DNA from: JAEZVV01 sp036652035
GTDB taxonomy: Bacteria; Pseudomonadota; Gammaproteobacteria; Burkholderiales; Burkholderiaceae_F
DNA: 34,309 nt
Assembly (NCBI GenBank): GCA_036652035.1
Contig: JAVVWR010000029.1
Location: 1-34,309 of the forward strand
Direction: 5' to 3'
Part shown: piece by piece, positions 31,765 to 34,309 of the stretch
Layout: every line of letters starts with the position of its first letter
Position numbering within the stretch: the stretch's first letter is position 1
Program-made: the position numbers and the translations under genes
The notes under the pieces: generated by a model
Databases searched by the model: none
Told to the model about the DNA's origin: nothing
The model's input: the letters and a program-made list of their open reading frames with translations, nothing else

Positions 31765-33627
31765 ATGTCCGAAGAACCCAAGGCCGGTTTCGATCCGGCG
31801 CCCATTCTCAAAAATTTACCGTCCTTGCCGGGCGTCTATCGCTATTTTGACGCAGACGGCGCTCCGCTTTATGTCGGCAAGGCGCGTGACCTCAAGAAGC
31901 GGGTCTCGAGCTACTTCCAGAAGAGTCTGTCACCCCGCATCGCTCTCATGGTGGGCAAGATCGCGCGTCTGGAAACTACGGTCACGCGTTCCGAGGCCGA
32001 GGCCTTGCTGCTTGAGAACAACCTGATCAAGACCCTGGCGCCGCGCTACAACATTTTGTTTCGCGACGACAAGAGCTACCCCTATCTCAAGATCGGTCCA
32101 CAGGCCTATCCGCGCATCTCGTACTACCGCGGCGGGGTCGATCGGCGCAGCCAGTTCTTCGGACCCTACCCCAACTCCTGGGCGGTGCGTGAGGCGGTGC
32201 AGCTGTTGCAGAAAGTGTTCCGCTTGCGCAGCTGCGAAGACACCGTGTTCTCGAACCGTTCGCGGCCCTGCCTCTTGCATCAGATCCAGCGCTGCAGCGG
32301 GCCGTGCGTGGGACTGATCAGCCCAGACGATTACGCCCGCGATATCGAGCGCGCGGTGCGGTTTCTGCGCGGGGAATCGGGCGAGATCATGCGCGAACTT
32401 GAAGCCCGCATGCAGACCTTGGCTGACGAACTGCGTTTCGAGGAGGCCGCAGCCGTGCGCGACCAGCTCGGTTCGCTCTCGAACGTTTTGCATCAACAAT
32501 CGGTTGAGACCACGGGCGGGGATATCGACGCCGACATCCTTGCGGTGGCGGTCGATGGCGGCCAGGCCTGCGTCAATCTGGCCATGGTGCGCGGCGGCCG
32601 GCACCTGGGTGATCAAGCGCACTTTCCCGCGAGCTCGCGCGCCGGTGTCGTCAGTGCTGACCCGACCGAAATTCTCGAGGCCTTTGTCTCGCAGCATTAC
32701 GACGGCTTGCCGGTGCCCGGAACCTTGATCGTCAACGCCGATGTCGATGTCGACGGTTTTGGCGAGCTGTTGAGCGCCATGGCCGAGCGCCGCGTTCATG
32801 TCGTCCGCCAGCCGCAAGAGACACGGCGCCACTGGCTCGAGATGGCCGAAGCCAACGCCCGGCTCGCGCTCGCGCGTCATCTGGCCGAGGAGGGTTCGCA
32901 GATCGCTCGCACCCGGGTGCTGATGAGCGTGCTTGGCCTCACGGTCGATGGCGATGACGCGGCCGCGCTGCGGGTCGAGTGTTTCGACATCAGTCACACC
33001 GCGGGCGAAGCGACCCAGGCTTCGTGTGTGGTGTACCAGGAGCACCGCATGGCCTCGTCGGAATACCGGCGCTACAACATCACCGGCATTGAGCCGGGGG
33101 ATGACTACGCCGCGATGCGCCAAGCCGTGACGCGGCGCTTCGCGCCGGTGGCGCGCGGCGACTCGGTGATGCCCAACCTTGTTCTCATCGACGGTGGTGC
33201 GGGTCAGGTTGAAGTCGCGCGCCAGGTGTTCGAAGAGCTTGGCCTCGACACCGGCGTTCTGGTGGGCGTGGCCAAGGGGGAGGAGCGCAAGGTCGGGCTC
33301 GAGGAGCTCGTCTTCCCTGATAAGCGCGAACCTTTGCGTCTGGGACGCGAGTCTGCCGCGCTGATGCTGATCGCCCAGATCCGCGACGAAGCGCATCGAT
33401 TCGCGATCACCGGCATGCGCGCCCGCCGCGCCAAGACTCGCAATACCTCGCAACTTGAAGAGCTCGAAGGGATCGGACCCAAGCGGCGCCAGCGTTTGCT
33501 CGCGCGCTTTGGCGGACTCAAGGGTTTGAGCAATGCCTCGGCCGAGGACATCGCCACGGTCGAGGGCGTTTCACGTAAGCTCGCCGAAAGAATTTACGCA
33601 CAACTGCATGGACAAGCCCACGATTAA
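31765..33627 (+). CDS. uvrC: UvrABC system protein C
   Basis: UvrC makes both incisions in nucleotide excision repair. The 620-residue protein has the N-terminal GIY-YIG nuclease as 'LPGVYRYFDADGAPLYVGKA', with 'ARDLKKRVSSYF' after it. A UVR motif lies at about residues 210-245 ('MQTLADELRFEEAAAVRDQL'). The central RNase-H-like nuclease has 'ECFDISHTAGEATQASCVVY' and 'VLIDGGAGQVEVARQVFEEL'. Tandem helix-hairpin-helix motifs close the protein ('LEELEGIGPKRRQRLLARFG'). The gene overlaps pgsA by 20 bp, a common uvrC-pgsA pairing. Confidence 0.97.
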   Translation: MSEEPKAGFDPAPILKNLPSLPGVYRYFDADGAPLYVGKARDLKKRVSSYFQKSLSPRIALMVGKIARLETTVTRSEAEALLLENNLIKTLAPRYNILFRDDKSYPYLKIGPQAYPRISYYRGGVDRRSQFFGPYPNSWAVREAVQLLQKVFRLRSCEDTVFSNRSRPCLLHQIQRCSGPCVGLISPDDYARDIERAVRFLRGESGEIMRELEARMQTLADELRFEEAAAVRDQLGSLSNVLHQQSVETTGGDIDADILAVAVDGGQACVNLAMVRGGRHLGDQAHFPASSRAGVVSADPTEILEAFVSQHYDGLPVPGTLIVNADVDVDGFGELLSAMAERRVHVVRQPQETRRHWLEMAEANARLALARHLAEEGSQIARTRVLMSVLGLTVDGDDAAALRVECFDISHTAGEATQASCVVYQEHRMASSEYRRYNITGIEPGDDYAAMRQAVTRRFAPVARGDSVMPNLVLIDGGAGQVEVARQVFEELGLDTGVLVGVAKGEERKVGLEELVFPDKREPLRLGRESAALMLIAQIRDEAHRFAITGMRARRAKTRNTSQLEELEGIGPKRRQRLLARFGGLKGLSNASAEDIATVEGVSRKLAERIYAQLHGQAHD

Positions 33628-34201
33628 ACCGCTGCCCGTCAACGCGCCAATGATTCTCACCTGGGCGCGCATCGCGATGATTCCTCTCGTGGTGGGAATT
33701 TTCTACCTGCCTGACGCCTGGCTCGCGCCACACCTGAAAAACCTGAGCGCCTGCATCCTCTTCGTATTGGCGGCGATTACCGATGCGCTCGATGGCTATC
33801 TTGCGCGCCGCTTCAACATGACGACGCCGATGGGGGCTTTCCTGGATCCGGTGGCCGACAAGCTGATGGTCAGCGCGGCCCTGGTCGCCTTGCTGGCTCT
33901 CGACCGGGTCGACATGTTCGTCGCTCTGGTCATCATTGGGCGCGAGATCGCGGTGTCGGCACTGCGCGAGTGGATGGCGCAGCTCGGTGCCGCGGGCCGG
34001 GTCAAGGTCAATGCGCTGGGCAAGATCAAGACCATCGCGCAGATGGTCGCGATCCCGCTGCTGCTTTATCACGATCCTTTGTTCGGGGTGATCAACGTCG
34101 CCTGGCTCGGTACGGTGCTGGTCTATGTGGCTGCGGTGTTGACGGTGTATTCGATGCTGGTTTACCTCAAGGCTGCGCGTCCTTACCTCAGTTCTGAGTG
34201 A
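33608..34201 (+). CDS. pgsA: CDP-diacylglycerol-glycerol-3-phosphate 3-phosphatidyltransferase
   Basis: PgsA makes phosphatidylglycerol phosphate, committing CDP-diacylglycerol to anionic phospholipids. The 197-residue inner-membrane protein has the CDP-alcohol phosphotransferase motif D-G-x2-A-R-x8-G-x3-D-x3-D in 'DALDGYLARRFNMTTP' plus 'MGAFLDPVADK'. It has several membrane helices, for example around residues 13-35, 90-105 and 160-190. The start chosen is the ATG at 33608 inside the uvrC end, giving 'MDKPTIKPLPVNAPMILTWARI'. The ATG at the later Met is also possible. Confidence 0.93.
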   Translation: MDKPTIKPLPVNAPMILTWARIAMIPLVVGIFYLPDAWLAPHLKNLSACILFVLAAITDALDGYLARRFNMTTPMGAFLDPVADKLMVSAALVALLALDRVDMFVALVIIGREIAVSALREWMAQLGAAGRVKVNALGKIKTIAQMVAIPLLLYHDPLFGVINVAWLGTVLVYVAAVLTVYSMLVYLKAARPYLSSE

Positions 34202-34219
34202 GAATCGCAGCCGCCTCGT

Positions 34220-34247
34220 TTGACAGGGCTTTTTGCGACGATATAAT
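34220..34247 (+). promoter_or_regulatory. Near-consensus sigma-70 promoter for tRNA-Gly
   Basis: TTGACA (34220-34225) and TATAAT (34242-34247) are both exact consensus hexamers with a 16-bp spacer. The tRNA begins 15 bp after the -10. This is the strongest promoter in the window. Confidence 0.9.
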
Positions 34248-34261
34248 TCTGTTTCTCCAAT

Positions 34262-34309
34262 GCGGGAGTAGCTCAGTTGGTAGAGCGCAACCTTGCCAAG
34301 GTTGAGGTC
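34262..34309 (+). tRNA. tRNA-Gly (GCC anticodon), 3' part beyond the window
   Basis: The sequence starts GCGGGAG, followed by the D-arm TAGCTCAGTTGGTAGAGC. The anticodon stem-loop is CAACC/TTGCCAA/GGTTG with anticodon GCC at 34295-34297. The window ends in the variable region, so the T-arm and acceptor 3' strand are missing. This tRNA after pgsA is common in betaproteobacteria. Confidence 0.95.

Noticed and set aside
30647..32026. 459-codon plus-strand frame across earP and the uvrC start
   Set aside because: It runs antisense to earP and then out of frame through uvrC; no recognisable motif.

Overview
This window is a high-GC, gene-dense stretch of core chromosome from a betaproteobacterium, most likely of the order Burkholderiales. 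Three things point there. The gene order moaA-rne / rluC-HAD-Rieske / maf-yceD-rpmF-plsX-fabHDG-acpP-fabF / rpoE-rseAB-mucD-lepA-lepB-rnc-era-recO-pdxJ-acpS-nagZ / efp-earP / uvrC-pgsA-tRNA-Gly is typical of that order. EF-P carries Arg32 and sits beside its rhamnosyltransferase EarP. PdxJ is of the type I recall from Comamonadaceae-like bacteria. I see no plasmid, phage, insertion sequence, CRISPR array or defence genes, and no stretch that stands out in base composition.

Layout. Positions 1-4203, minus strand: the 3'-truncated moaA (molybdenum cofactor) and rne (RNase E). A 549-bp divergent region with several hairpins separates rne from rluC (23S rRNA pseudouridine synthase). rluC is followed by a HAD phosphatase and a small Rieske protein in overlapping frames. 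Convergent to these is a minus-strand pair, a tetrapyrrole-methylase-fold methyltransferase and maf/yceF. From 8123 to 26326 every gene is on the plus strand: yceD-rpmF (large-subunit ribosome supply), plsX-fabH-fabD-fabG-acpP-fabF (phospholipid and fatty acid synthesis), a YgfX-like membrane protein, the envelope-stress module rpoE-rseA-rseB-mucD, then lepA-lepB-DUF4845-rnc-era-recO-pdxJ-acpS-nagZ. Many neighbours are joined by ATGA, GTGA or TGATG stop/start overlaps, so translational coupling is widespread.

Positions 26327-29905 hold a polar amino-acid ABC importer with two closely similar, tandem periplasmic binding proteins, each with its own -10 box and followed by a hairpin, then one permease and one ATPase, closed by a strong bidirectional terminator. 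Minus-strand earP-efp follows (translation factor EF-P and its arginine rhamnosylase). The window ends with uvrC-pgsA on the plus strand and a tRNA-Gly(GCC) with a near-consensus promoter, cut by the window edge.

The common theme is growth-linked machinery: ribosome and RNA maturation, membrane lipid synthesis, and envelope stress response and secretion. I did not find an exotic undescribed system. The points most worth a second look are regulatory: structured leaders upstream of rluC and rne, a terminator-like hairpin between a -10 box and lepA, a hairpin whose loop is exactly the stop codon of the Rieske gene, and the duplicated binding-protein arrangement. Less certain points are the YgfX-like protein without SdhE, the apparent absence of an S49 peptidase gene often found beside the Rieske gene, and the subfamily of PdxJ.
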